Of a stretch of 64,000 bases of DNA, positions 25,814-34,797 are shown in pieces (position 1 is the stretch's first letter; every line of letters starts with the position of its first letter). The translations under genes were made by a program, and so were the position numbers. Under the pieces are notes generated by a model, which did no database searches, had not been told where the DNA came from, and was given only the letters and a program-made list of their open reading frames with translations. Location: the NCBI RefSeq assembly GCF_018332455.1, contig NZ_BOPZ01000015.1, positions 1 through 64,000 on the forward strand, read 5' to 3'. This DNA is from Clostridium polyendosporum (lineage in GTDB: Bacteria; Bacillota; Clostridia; Clostridiales; Clostridiaceae).

Positions 25814-26797
25814 ATGCAAGGTATATTTAGGGGTAGGCATTTTATTGACTTGGAGGAATGGACAAAGGAAGAGATAGATATACTTCTTGATGTTTCCAAT
25901 TATTTTAAGAAAAAATTTAAGCTGGGAGTTGCAACTCCTTATCTTTCATATCAAACAATTTTTCTTATGTTTTTTGAACAATCAACAAGAACAAGAAATT
26001 CAATGGAGGCAGGAATTGCACAGTTAGGGGGACACGCAAATTACCTTGATACAAGTACAATGCAGATATCTCATGGAGAAACACCGAAGGATACAGCAAT
26101 TATTCTTTCAAGATTTGGACATGGAATAGCATGTAGAAACTGCTTCTGGGAAGTTGGAAATAAATATTTAAGAGAGATGGCAAAGTGGTCAACAGTACCT
26201 ATTATGAGCTTGCAGTGTGATTTATACCATCCAATGCAGGGCCTTGCGGATTTAATGACAATTAAAGAAAAGGTTGGAGATTTAAAAAGGACGAAAATAT
26301 CAATTATTTGGGCATATGCAAAGAGTCATAAAAAACCAATATCAGTTCCTGTAACTCAAGTTTTACTATTCCCAAGATACGGCATGGATGTAACCTTAGC
26401 ATATCCTAAAGGATATGATTTACCGGAATGGGTTATAAATGATGCTAAGAAAAATGCGTTAAAGTATGGCGGAACATTGAAGATCACTCATAACATGGAA
26501 GAAGCCTATAGAGACGCGGACATTGTTATACCTAAAAATTGGGGAAGTTGGGTTAATAATCAGAGCACAGAGGTTGTTGATAGTCTACTTGAGTCATATA
26601 AGGATTGGAAGTGTACTGAAAAAATGATGAGTATAGCCAATAAAGATGTTTTATATATGCATGCTCTTCCAGCAGACAGAGGAAATGAAGTAGAGGATTC
26701 AGTTATAGATGGTTCTCATTCCATTGTTTATGATGAAGCTGAAAATAGGCTTCATACTGCTAAAGCAGTAATGGCACTTACAATGGGAGGAAAGTAA
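25814..26797 (+). CDS. ygeW: Knotted carbamoyltransferase YgeW
   Basis: The 328-residue enzyme belongs to the aspartate/ornithine carbamoyltransferase fold. STRTR (in FFEQSTRTRNSMEAG) binds carbamoyl phosphate, and DLYHPMQGLADLMTIKE and MHALPADRG are the other conserved stretches. YgeW proteins act on a ureido compound of unresolved identity and may release carbamoyl phosphate for ATP formation. ATG 25814 follows AAGGAGAAGG; the upstream in-frame codons from 25772 come from the inserted repeat and are not likely to be translated. Confidence 0.92.
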   Translation: MQGIFRGRHFIDLEEWTKEEIDILLDVSNYFKKKFKLGVATPYLSYQTIFLMFFEQSTRTRNSMEAGIAQLGGHANYLDTSTMQISHGETPKDTAIILSRFGHGIACRNCFWEVGNKYLREMAKWSTVPIMSLQCDLYHPMQGLADLMTIKEKVGDLKRTKISIIWAYAKSHKKPISVPVTQVLLFPRYGMDVTLAYPKGYDLPEWVINDAKKNALKYGGTLKITHNMEEAYRDADIVIPKNWGSWVNNQSTEVVDSLLESYKDWKCTEKMMSIANKDVLYMHALPADRGNEVEDSVIDGSHSIVYDEAENRLHTAKAVMALTMGGK

Positions 26798-26810
26798 CTG
26801 GGGTGATATA

Positions 26811-28124
26811 TTGTTTGATCTCGGGATTATAAATGGAAAAATATATTTAGAGGGAAGCTGGTTTGAAGGAAATATATATATAAAAGATAAAAAAATTGCA
26901 GCTATATCTAGGTGCTTTCTTGAAACAAAGGAGGAATATAATGCTGATGGAAATTATGTTCTACCGGGGTTTGTTGATCCTCATGTGCACTTTGCACTAA
27001 CCGTTGGAAAACATACATCAGCTGATGACTTTTACAACGGTTCAGTGTCTGCAGCCTTTGGAGGAATAACAACATTTATAGATTTTATAGATCCTGTTTC
27101 AAAAAGTGATGAATTAGATAATGCAATTTCAAATAGAATGAAGAAAGCGGAAAAAAGTATAATAGATTACTCATTTCATGCAACAATAGCTAATCTAAAG
27201 GACAACTCATTAAAATTTATAGAAAAAATGAAGAGTCTTGGGATTCCAACTATTAAACTATTTACAACATACTCGACTTCAAATAGACGTACAACAGATA
27301 GAACGATAGATAATTTGTTGAACTTGTCAAAGGAAAAAGAAATACTTGTACTTGTACATGCAGAAAATGATGGTATTGTACTTGAAGGGCAAAAGCTGCC
27401 CGTATCTGCACATGAGGATTTAAGACCTGCCATAGCAGAAATAAGTGAGATTTTAAAGCTTGCAGAAATGACAAGGTATAGAGATGGAAGAATGTATATT
27501 GTTCATAATAGCTGTGGAACAACTGTAGAAAGTCTTAAAAAAGGGTATAGTACCATTCTAAATAAAGATTTTATTATAGAAAGCTGCCCACATTATTTTA
27601 TTTTATCTAAGGATCAATATTACAAAGAAGATGGTTATTTATATACTATGACTCCAGCACTTAGAAGTAGTGATGAGGTAGAAAGACTTATTGTAAATAT
27701 AGACAATGTATTTGTAATTGGAACAGATCATTGTCCATTTTATAAAGTAGAGAAAAACAAAGAGTTTTTATGTGATATACCAATGGGGGTTGGGGGGATA
27801 GAGTATTCTTTTTCTATTATGTATTCCTTGTTTGGCAACAAAATAATTGACAAATACACTAAAAATCCTGCAGTTATACATGGGTTATATCCTAAGAAGG
27901 GAAGTTTATATCCTGGAGCGGATGCAGATATAGCAATATTTAATCCAAAGTATGAGTATATAGTCTCGGGTCATCATTCAAATGCCGATTATTCAATTTA
28001 TGAAGGAATAAAAATCAAAGGTAAGATATGTTCAACAATTTCAAAGGGTAAGTTTGTAGTTAAGGAGGGAGTGTTAATAGGTGGAAAGGGTGAGTTTGTC
28101 CGTAGAGAGGTGAAAGTACTTTGA
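26811..28124 (+). CDS. hyuA: Dihydropyrimidinase/hydantoinase-like hydrolase
   Basis: The 437-residue amidohydrolase opens cyclic amides. It has the HxH metal motif in DPHVHFALTVG (about 56-66), the lysine that is carboxylated in TIKLFTTYS (about 148-156), and later His ligands in LVHAEND and GTDHCPF. It matches E. coli HyuA of the ygeW locus in length and context. The likely step is opening of an oxidised purine or pyrimidine ring. TTG start with GGGGTG upstream; its stop overlaps the start of ssnA (TTGA). Confidence 0.9.
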   Translation: MFDLGIINGKIYLEGSWFEGNIYIKDKKIAAISRCFLETKEEYNADGNYVLPGFVDPHVHFALTVGKHTSADDFYNGSVSAAFGGITTFIDFIDPVSKSDELDNAISNRMKKAEKSIIDYSFHATIANLKDNSLKFIEKMKSLGIPTIKLFTTYSTSNRRTTDRTIDNLLNLSKEKEILVLVHAENDGIVLEGQKLPVSAHEDLRPAIAEISEILKLAEMTRYRDGRMYIVHNSCGTTVESLKKGYSTILNKDFIIESCPHYFILSKDQYYKEDGYLYTMTPALRSSDEVERLIVNIDNVFVIGTDHCPFYKVEKNKEFLCDIPMGVGGIEYSFSIMYSLFGNKIIDKYTKNPAVIHGLYPKKGSLYPGADADIAIFNPKYEYIVSGHHSNADYSIYEGIKIKGKICSTISKGKFVVKEGVLIGGKGEFVRREVKVL

Positions 28125-29416
28125 AGGCATTGATTAATGCAAATATATTTGATTTTGAGATTTACAAAGAGGGACAGTATGTACTATTTGAAGAAGAAAT
28201 AAAAGAAGTAGGTAATATGAGCGAATTTAAGGGAGCAGATGAAGTTTATGACTGCAGTGGTTCTATTATAATGCCTAGTCTTTTAAATGGACATACACAT
28301 GTCTATTCTACCTTTGCAAGGGGATTAAATATCCCTTTTAATCCCAAGAACTTTAAGGATATTCTAGAACAGCTTTGGTGGAAGATGGATTCTAAGCTTG
28401 ATAGAAGGGCTGTTTACTACAGTGGTATTGCATATGCTCATGACTGTATCAAAAGCGGCGTAACAACAATAATAGATCATCATGCAAGTGGACTTGAAAT
28501 AAGTGGAACGTTAAATGAACTTAAAAAAAGTATATGTGATTATATGAGTCTTAGAGGGATATTTTGTTTTGAAACAAGTGATAGATTTAATGTTGATGAA
28601 TGTATCAAAGAAAATTTAGATTTTGCTAAAGGCTCAAAGAGTAATAACTATTCAGGGATTTTTGGAATGCATGCTTCTATGAGTCTTTCTGATAATACAT
28701 TAAAAAAAATATCAGATAGTATAGATGATTTACCAATTCATATACATGCTGCTGAAAGTTTTGAAGATGAAGAAGATTCTAAGATAAAATATGGAAAATC
28801 AGTGGTTAAAAGGCTTGATGATTTTAACTTAATAAAAGAAAACTCAATACTTGCCCACTGTATATACCTGGATAAAGAAGAAGCTGAAATAATAGGCAAA
28901 AGAAATGCATATGCAGCTATAAACCCAACATCAAATATGAACAATGCAGTGGGGCTTTTTGATTATAGGCTTTTGAAGGAGCATAATGTTAGGTGTATCC
29001 TCGGAAATGATGGATTAGGAACAAACATTTCAAGGGATTATTTAAATTTGTTTTTTGGAATGAAGTACAGGTTTAAAAGTCCTATAGCATTTTCCTTTGA
29101 TGATTTAAAGGAAGTTATTGATAATGGCTATAAATATGCTGGTAAGCTACTTAATATAAAGATTGGAAGGATAAAAACAGGGTATAGGGCAGATATGATA
29201 AGTGTCTTATATAAAAGCCCAACAGCTATCAGTAATGATAATAAAATGTCTCACTTGATATTTGGAATTTTTGATAACTTTCATCCGAAGGACGTGTGGT
29301 GTGACGGAGAGATACTTCTTAAAAACTATGAGATGACTAAGAATATTGGAGACATATACAATGAAATAAAAAAGGAATCCATTAAAGTGTGGGAAAGAAT
29401 TGGTAAGGGGGAGTAG
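28121..29416 (+). CDS. ssnA: Aminohydrolase SsnA
   Basis: The 431-residue protein belongs to the TrzF/guanine deaminase branch of amidohydrolases. LLNGHTHVYSTFARGL holds the first HxH pair, IIDHHAS and LPIHIHAAES supply later ligands, AHCIYL the next, and GNDGLG the Asp. SsnA is a constant member of the ygeX-ygeW locus and probably deaminates or hydrolyses a purine-derived intermediate. TTG start overlapping the hyuA stop by four bases; stop one base before the next gene. Confidence 0.9.
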   Translation: MKALINANIFDFEIYKEGQYVLFEEEIKEVGNMSEFKGADEVYDCSGSIIMPSLLNGHTHVYSTFARGLNIPFNPKNFKDILEQLWWKMDSKLDRRAVYYSGIAYAHDCIKSGVTTIIDHHASGLEISGTLNELKKSICDYMSLRGIFCFETSDRFNVDECIKENLDFAKGSKSNNYSGIFGMHASMSLSDNTLKKISDSIDDLPIHIHAAESFEDEEDSKIKYGKSVVKRLDDFNLIKENSILAHCIYLDKEEAEIIGKRNAYAAINPTSNMNNAVGLFDYRLLKEHNVRCILGNDGLGTNISRDYLNLFFGMKYRFKSPIAFSFDDLKEVIDNGYKYAGKLLNIKIGRIKTGYRADMISVLYKSPTAISNDNKMSHLIFGIFDNFHPKDVWCDGEILLKNYEMTKNIGDIYNEIKKESIKVWERIGKGE

Positions 29417-29417
29417 A

Positions 29418-30506
29418 ATGGATTTAAGTACAAAGATAGCAGGAATAAATCTAGAAAACCCGTTAATGCCCGCCGCAGGTCCTCTTGTTGGGGATTATGA
29501 AAAAATAATGGCTATAACAAGTTTTAGAGTTGGAGCAGTGGTAACAAAGACAATCTCAACTTCAGCTGCAAATGTACCAAGGCCATGTATATATGGAGAT
29601 AAAAATAGAATAATGAATGCGGAGTTATGGTCAGAATTTCCTCCAGAAAAGTGGATAGATGATATACTACCTAAACTGAAAGGACAGCTTAACATTCCCA
29701 TAATCATAAGTGCTGGCTATACAATGGAAGATATGAAACTGCTTATTCCAAAGCTCGATAGATATGCTGATGCTTTTGAGATTTCGACCCATTATGTTGG
29801 AAGGGATGTTAAGGTAATAGGGAAAATAGTAAAGACAATCAGAAAAAATACAGATAAGCCTATTTTTATGAAAATTAGCCCACACATTCCAGATCCTGTC
29901 GGCTTTGCAAAGGTTGTAAAGGAAAATGGAGGAAATGGGATAGTTGCAATTAATTCCTTAGGACCAACTATGATGATAGATATAAGTAAAAGAGAAGTTT
30001 TGATGGGTAATAAAAATGGTCAGCTTTGGTCATCAGGCCCTGTAATAAAACCAACTGCCCTTGCAATTGTAAATACTATTAGAGAAGCAGTAGAGGACTT
30101 TACAATTATAGGAACAGGTGGTATAGCTACGGCAGACGATATTATAGAATTTTTACTTGCTGGTGCTGATGCAGTACAAATGCTATCTTCAGCCATGATT
30201 TGGGGAAAGGATTTATATGAAAAATTGATAAAGGAATTACCGCAAGCCCTTGAACGATACGGATTTACAAGTATTGATGAGGTAATAAAAACAAGGCTTA
30301 AAAAGGGTAGTGAAAAATATGATATTAAATACCCAATAGTTGATAGTAATAAATGTACAGGATGCAGTCTATGTGAAAAAATATGTCCCTATTTTGCAAT
30401 GAAAGTAAAGGATACTGCAAAAACCAATGAAGAAAAATGTTTTGGATGTGGTTTATGTGAATCAAGATGTCCTGTAAAAGCTATTTCTGGAATCTTAAAG
30501 GGGTGA
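29418..30506 (+). CDS. PreA-like dihydropyrimidine dehydrogenase/DHOD-family flavoprotein
   Basis: The 362-residue protein has an FMN barrel of the dihydroorotate dehydrogenase family (LENPLMPAAGP; FMKISPHI; AINSLGPTMMID; GTGGIATADDIIEFLLAGADAVQM). Two C-terminal 4Fe-4S motifs follow, CTGCSLCEKICP and CFGCGLCESRCP. This is the PreA layout. It occupies the position between ssnA and the hydroxylase genes where E. coli carries the much larger ygfK, and may supply the same reductive step. ATG 29418 with AGGGGGAG upstream; an in-frame TTG at 29400 is less likely. Confidence 0.88.
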   Translation: MDLSTKIAGINLENPLMPAAGPLVGDYEKIMAITSFRVGAVVTKTISTSAANVPRPCIYGDKNRIMNAELWSEFPPEKWIDDILPKLKGQLNIPIIISAGYTMEDMKLLIPKLDRYADAFEISTHYVGRDVKVIGKIVKTIRKNTDKPIFMKISPHIPDPVGFAKVVKENGGNGIVAINSLGPTMMIDISKREVLMGNKNGQLWSSGPVIKPTALAIVNTIREAVEDFTIIGTGGIATADDIIEFLLAGADAVQMLSSAMIWGKDLYEKLIKELPQALERYGFTSIDEVIKTRLKKGSEKYDIKYPIVDSNKCTGCSLCEKICPYFAMKVKDTAKTNEEKCFGCGLCESRCPVKAISGILKG

Positions 30507-30510
30507 AAAT

Positions 30511-31302
30511 TTGAAGATAGATGAATATTTAAAACCTAAAACCCTTGAAGAAGCATATAATCTTTTAAATTCATGCAAGAAATCAGCAGTTATTGGTGGA
30601 GGAGCTTTTTTAAGACTTTCCAATAGACACATTAGACTTGGAATAGACCTTTCAAATATAGGATTAAATTATATAAAGGAAAATGATAAGGAAATAGAAA
30701 TAGGTGCAATGGTAACCCTTAGAGAGGTTGAGCAAAGTGAAATAATTAAGAATAATTTTGATGGCTTAGTTCATACTGCAGTTAAAAAAATTATGGGAGT
30801 ACAAGTGAGAAATATTGCTACAGTTGGAGGGTCAGTTTATGGTAAATACGGCTTCTCTGACTTTATTACAGCTCTTCTTCCGCTTGATTGTAATGTTGTT
30901 TTATATAAAGGTGGGTTATTGTCTCTTACGGACTTTTTAAAGAATAAGGATAAGGACATAATTGAAAAAATTGTACTAAAAAAGTTTAAGATTAAAGCTG
31001 CTTTTAAGGACTTTAGAAATACAAGTACAGATTTTGCTATATTGAACACTGCAGTTGTTATGAATGAAAATACATTAAGAATATCAGTTGGTGCAAGACC
31101 GGGAGCAGCAGTATTAAAGGTATTTGACCAAGGTTTTATAAATTCATTTAAAGATACGGTTGATATAGCAGAAGAAACTTCACTAGTTATGGTTAAAGAC
31201 CTCCAATTTGGAAGTGATATAAGAGCAACATCTGAATATAGAAGAGAAATATGTAAGGTGCTTGTGAAACGGGGCGTTATGGAGGTGGTTGGATGCAGAT
31301 AA
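30511..31302 (+). CDS. FAD subunit of molybdenum hydroxylase (first set, YgfM-like)
   Basis: The 263-residue CoxM/XdhB-type subunit has an AVIGGGAFLRL FAD loop near residue 27 and the second FAD motif ATVGGSVYGKYGFSD (about 103-117). It would carry electrons between the iron-sulfur subunit and NAD or another acceptor. It matches E. coli YgfM in size (259 there, from memory). TTG start four bases after the PreA-like gene; the stop overlaps the next start by ten bases. Confidence 0.9.
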   Translation: MKIDEYLKPKTLEEAYNLLNSCKKSAVIGGGAFLRLSNRHIRLGIDLSNIGLNYIKENDKEIEIGAMVTLREVEQSEIIKNNFDGLVHTAVKKIMGVQVRNIATVGGSVYGKYGFSDFITALLPLDCNVVLYKGGLLSLTDFLKNKDKDIIEKIVLKKFKIKAAFKDFRNTSTDFAILNTAVVMNENTLRISVGARPGAAVLKVFDQGFINSFKDTVDIAEETSLVMVKDLQFGSDIRATSEYRREICKVLVKRGVMEVVGCR

Positions 31303-31742
31303 AGCTTAACATTAACAACGTACAAAGAAGCTTTGAAATAGAGCCAGATGCTATGCTTACGGATGTTTTAAGAAAAAATGGTTTTATAAGCGTTAAAATG
31401 GGATGTAATGAAGGTGCATGCGGAATATGTACAGTGCTGATTGATGGGAAGCCAGTTTCATCATGTTCTCTATTTGCAGCAAAGGCAGAAGGCCATAATA
31501 TAACAACAGTTGAGGGAGTTATAGAGGAGGCAGAGGAAATAGGAAGGTTCTTAACATCTGAGGGTGCTGAACAATGTGGATATTGCAGTCCGGGATTTGT
31601 TTTAACTATAATTGCTATGAAAAGAGAATTAACAAAACCTTCAGAGGAAGAAATAAAGGATTATTTAGTAGGAAACTTATGCAGATGTTCAGGGTATGTT
31701 GGACATCTGCGTGCAATTAAAAAATATCTGGGGGTGGAGTAA
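31293..31742 (+). CDS. [2Fe-2S] subunit of molybdenum hydroxylase (first set)
   Basis: The 149-residue CoxS/XdhC-type protein has the plant-type [2Fe-2S] cluster in GCNEGACGICTVLIDGKPVSSC and the second cluster in CGYCSPGF and NLCRCSGY. In E. coli XdhD this domain is fused to the molybdopterin domain; here it is separate, with TAATG overlap to the catalytic subunit gene. Confidence 0.92.
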   Translation: MQIKLNINNVQRSFEIEPDAMLTDVLRKNGFISVKMGCNEGACGICTVLIDGKPVSSCSLFAAKAEGHNITTVEGVIEEAEEIGRFLTSEGAEQCGYCSPGFVLTIIAMKRELTKPSEEEIKDYLVGNLCRCSGYVGHLRAIKKYLGVE

Positions 31743-34081
31743 TGAGTGAGGTTAACAAGTGTATTCCAAAGATAGATGGAATGGGATTAATACTTGGAAA
31801 ACCAGCGTATACAGATGATGTTGCCCCCTATAATGCTCTTATAATAAAGGTTCTTAGAAGTCCTTATTCCTTTGCAGAAATTAAAAGTATTAATACAGAT
31901 AAAGCTAAAAATATTTCAGGAGTAGAATGTGTCTTAACGTATAAGGATGTTCCAAGGAATGCAGTAACAAGAGCAGGTCAAGGGTATCCTGAGCCATCAC
32001 CCCATGATAAGTTTGTTTTAGATAAATATGTTCGCTATATAGGTGATGAGGTAGCTGTTGTAGCAGCAGTGAATGAAAAAATTGCACAGGAGGCTATAGA
32101 ACTTATTGAAGTAGAATATAATGTTTTAGAACCTGTATTGGACTTTGAAAAGGCAGAGAACCACTCTTCAATAATACATCCAGAAAGTGAAGCACATCAG
32201 ATGTTTGAAATAGGTTATAATCCTTCAAAAAACTTAGCAGCCCAGTATAATATGGAGGTTGGAAAGGTAGAAGATATTCTTAATAATAGTGATGTAGTCG
32301 TTAAGCAAAGATATTATACTCAGGCTCAGGCACATTGTGCTTTGGAAGCACATTCATCTACGGCTTTCATTGATTATCAAGGGAGACTAAATATTATATC
32401 ATCAACTCAAACACCATTTCATGTGAGAAGAATCATATCAGAGGCATTATCCATACCTATAAGCAAAGTTCACGTCATAAAACCAAGGATAGGTGGAGGA
32501 TATGGAGGTAAACAGGCTATTCATGGAGAACTTATAGCAGCTGCAGTAACATTAAAAACAAATAAACCCTCAAAACTTATATATACAAGAAATGAAGTGT
32601 TTGAGTCTACGTACTCAAGGCATCTGATGAGGTTTGATATAATCATTGGAGCAGATAAAAAGGGAAATATAAAAGCTATTGATGTAGAACTTCTTTCAGA
32701 TACAGGTGCATATGGAGAACATGCATTAACTGTATTTATGGTTGCAGGATCTAAAACTTTGCCAATGTATAACAAGGTAGAAGCAGTAAGGTTTGGAGGA
32801 AAGACTGTATATACTAATCATACTCCAGCAGGAGCATTTAGAGGGTATGGAGCAATACAGGGAAATTTTGCTCTTGAATCTACAATAGATATGCTTGCGG
32901 AAAAGTTAAATATGAGTGGAGTTGAAATAAGAAGACAAAATATGATAAGAGAAGGGCAAACATCTCCAATCTTTAAGATAATGGGAGAGGGAACTGAAGG
33001 AATAGAAATGAATGTTGATAGCTGCAAGCTTGATTATTGTTTAGATAGAGTTCTTGATCTTATTAAATGGGATAAAAAATATCCAAATAAGAATATGGCA
33101 GATGGAAAAGTAAGAGGAGTTGGAATGGCTATAGCAATGCAGGGTTCAGGAATACCGTATATAGATATGGCAGCTGCAGTTTTAAAGTTAAATGATGGAG
33201 GTTTCTTTAATCTGCTTATAGGTGCTACGGATCTTGGAACTGGAAGTGATACTATACTTGCTCAAATTGCAGCAGAAGCGTTAGGCGTTACAGTAGATAA
33301 AATCATTGTGTATTCATCAGACACAGATACTACACCTTTCGATACTGGCGCATATGCTTCAAGCACAACATATATATCAGGTCATGCAGTAAGAAAAACT
33401 GCAGAAAAAATGAAAAAGCTAATTGAAGAAGAGGGAGCAAGACGATTTAAAGTTTCTAATGAAATGGTTCAATTTAATGGAACGGATGTTGTTACAAAGG
33501 ATGGAACTCAAAGAGTATCTCTTAAGGACTTATCAAATCAGTTATATTACAATCATGACCAGAAGCAACTTATAGCTTCAAGCTCTTATGTGGGTAAAAA
33601 ATCACCACCACCATTTATGGCAGGAGCAGTAGAGGTTGAGGTTGATAGGGAAACTGGGAAGGTTGAAGTATTAGATTATTCTGCAGTTGTAGATTGTGGC
33701 ACAACTATTAATCCAAACCTTGCAAGGATTCAAGTGGAAGGAGCAATTGTACAGGGCATAGGGATGACTTTATATGAAGATGTTAAGTATCATTCTAATG
33801 GTAAGTTAATAACTAATAATTTTATAAATTATAAGATTCCTACAAGAAAGGAGATTAACAATATAAGAGTTGAGTTTGCTGACAGCTTTGAACCATCAGG
33901 ACCATATGGAGCAAAATCTGTTGGAGAAATAGGAATAGATACACCACCAGCGGCTATTGCAAATGCTATATATAATGCAGTAGGAGTAAGACTTACAAGC
34001 CTGCCAATAACACCTGAAAAGGTATTGATAGCTTTAAAAAGTAAAGAGAAGGTGGAAAAGGAAAATGAAAACCCGCAATAA
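31742..34081 (+). CDS. Molybdopterin subunit of purine hydroxylase (XdhD-like)
   Basis: This 779-residue catalytic subunit has Mo-cofactor-binding stretches including GGGYGGKQAIHGE, AGAFRGYGAIQGNFALE and the C-terminal active-site motif GPYGAKSVGEIGIDTP, in which Glu acts as base. IGATDLGTGSDTILAQIAAE contacts the pterin. No in-frame TGA suggests selenocysteine in the chain; the labile Se of some purine hydroxylases cannot be judged from sequence. It probably hydroxylates or reduces purines such as xanthine/urate with its two partner subunits upstream. Confidence 0.92.
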   Translation: MSEVNKCIPKIDGMGLILGKPAYTDDVAPYNALIIKVLRSPYSFAEIKSINTDKAKNISGVECVLTYKDVPRNAVTRAGQGYPEPSPHDKFVLDKYVRYIGDEVAVVAAVNEKIAQEAIELIEVEYNVLEPVLDFEKAENHSSIIHPESEAHQMFEIGYNPSKNLAAQYNMEVGKVEDILNNSDVVVKQRYYTQAQAHCALEAHSSTAFIDYQGRLNIISSTQTPFHVRRIISEALSIPISKVHVIKPRIGGGYGGKQAIHGELIAAAVTLKTNKPSKLIYTRNEVFESTYSRHLMRFDIIIGADKKGNIKAIDVELLSDTGAYGEHALTVFMVAGSKTLPMYNKVEAVRFGGKTVYTNHTPAGAFRGYGAIQGNFALESTIDMLAEKLNMSGVEIRRQNMIREGQTSPIFKIMGEGTEGIEMNVDSCKLDYCLDRVLDLIKWDKKYPNKNMADGKVRGVGMAIAMQGSGIPYIDMAAAVLKLNDGGFFNLLIGATDLGTGSDTILAQIAAEALGVTVDKIIVYSSDTDTTPFDTGAYASSTTYISGHAVRKTAEKMKKLIEEEGARRFKVSNEMVQFNGTDVVTKDGTQRVSLKDLSNQLYYNHDQKQLIASSSYVGKKSPPPFMAGAVEVEVDRETGKVEVLDYSAVVDCGTTINPNLARIQVEGAIVQGIGMTLYEDVKYHSNGKLITNNFINYKIPTRKEINNIRVEFADSFEPSGPYGAKSVGEIGIDTPPAAIANAIYNAVGVRLTSLPITPEKVLIALKSKEKVEKENENPQ

Positions 34082-34147
34082 GGAAAAGAGTGAATTTAAG
34101 GTGGCATTAAATCCAATAATATTATCTTCAGTGTTACTATTTAAATC

Positions 34148-34741
34148 ATGGAAGTAGAAGGAGTTATCCTAGCAGCTGGATTTTCTTCAAGAGCAGGTAC
34201 TTATAAAATGACTTTAGAGATAAATGGAGAAACAGTTATTGAAAGATGTGTTAAAAGTATGTACGATGTCTGCTCAAGGATTATAGTTGTTGGAGGATAT
34301 AGAAAAGAGGTTATTAAAGAAATTTTAGATAAATACTCAAAGGTAGAAGTTGTGTACAATAATGCCTATGAACAGGGAATGTTTACGTCTGCTATAGAGG
34401 GTTTTAAATATATTAAAGAAGAAAAGATATTTTTCACCCCAGGAGATTATCCACTTATCAGTAAAGATGTTTACGATACATTGCTTAAGGCAAGTGGAGA
34501 TATAATTATCCCTTCTTACAATGGAAAAAAGGGTCACCCTGTACTAATGAAAAAATGCATTGTGCAAGAACTTCTCCAAAGTACAAGATTTTCTACCCTT
34601 AAGGATTTTATAAATTCAAAGGGTTTTGTGAAGGTTGATGTAGATGAAGAGGGGATTTTAATCGATATTGATACAATGGAAGATTATTTGAAAGCTAAAA
34701 ATATATTTAGGCAAAATTATAGAATTCAAAAACACGGATAA
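34148..34741 (+). CDS. mocA: Molybdenum cofactor cytidylyltransferase (MocA/YgfJ-like)
   Basis: The 197-residue nucleotidyltransferase begins EGVILAAGFSSRAGTYKMTLEINGE, the signature of MobA/MocA proteins that add CMP to the Mo cofactor of hydroxylases. FFTPGDYPLIS holds the metal-binding Asp, and PSYNGKKGHPVLM is conserved. It lies between two sets of Mo hydroxylase genes and would mature both. The ATG has no evident ribosome site and the gap of 66 bases before it has none either, so the start is a little uncertain. It is followed by a stem-loop (AAAACACGGAT/ATCCGTGTTTTT, 34730-34759). Confidence 0.88.
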   Translation: MEVEGVILAAGFSSRAGTYKMTLEINGETVIERCVKSMYDVCSRIIVVGGYRKEVIKEILDKYSKVEVVYNNAYEQGMFTSAIEGFKYIKEEKIFFTPGDYPLISKDVYDTLLKASGDIIIPSYNGKKGHPVLMKKCIVQELLQSTRFSTLKDFINSKGFVKVDVDEEGILIDIDTMEDYLKAKNIFRQNYRIQKHG

Positions 34742-34762
34742 TACTTCATCCGTGTTTTTGAA
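34728..34762 (+). terminator. Hairpin with T-run between mocA and the second hydroxylase set
   Basis: AAAAACACGGAT pairs with ATCCGTGTTTTT across a short loop, ending in TTTTTG. It overlaps the mocA stop codon and would reduce, but perhaps not abolish, read-through into 34798. Confidence 0.7.
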
Positions 34763-34797
34763 GCATATTTCTTAAAACTTCCTAAAGGGGGGTTAAA

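Noticed and set aside
30837-31325. 162-codon frame on the minus strand
   Set aside because: It lies entirely opposite the FAD subunit gene, has no ribosome site, and its composition mirrors the real gene.
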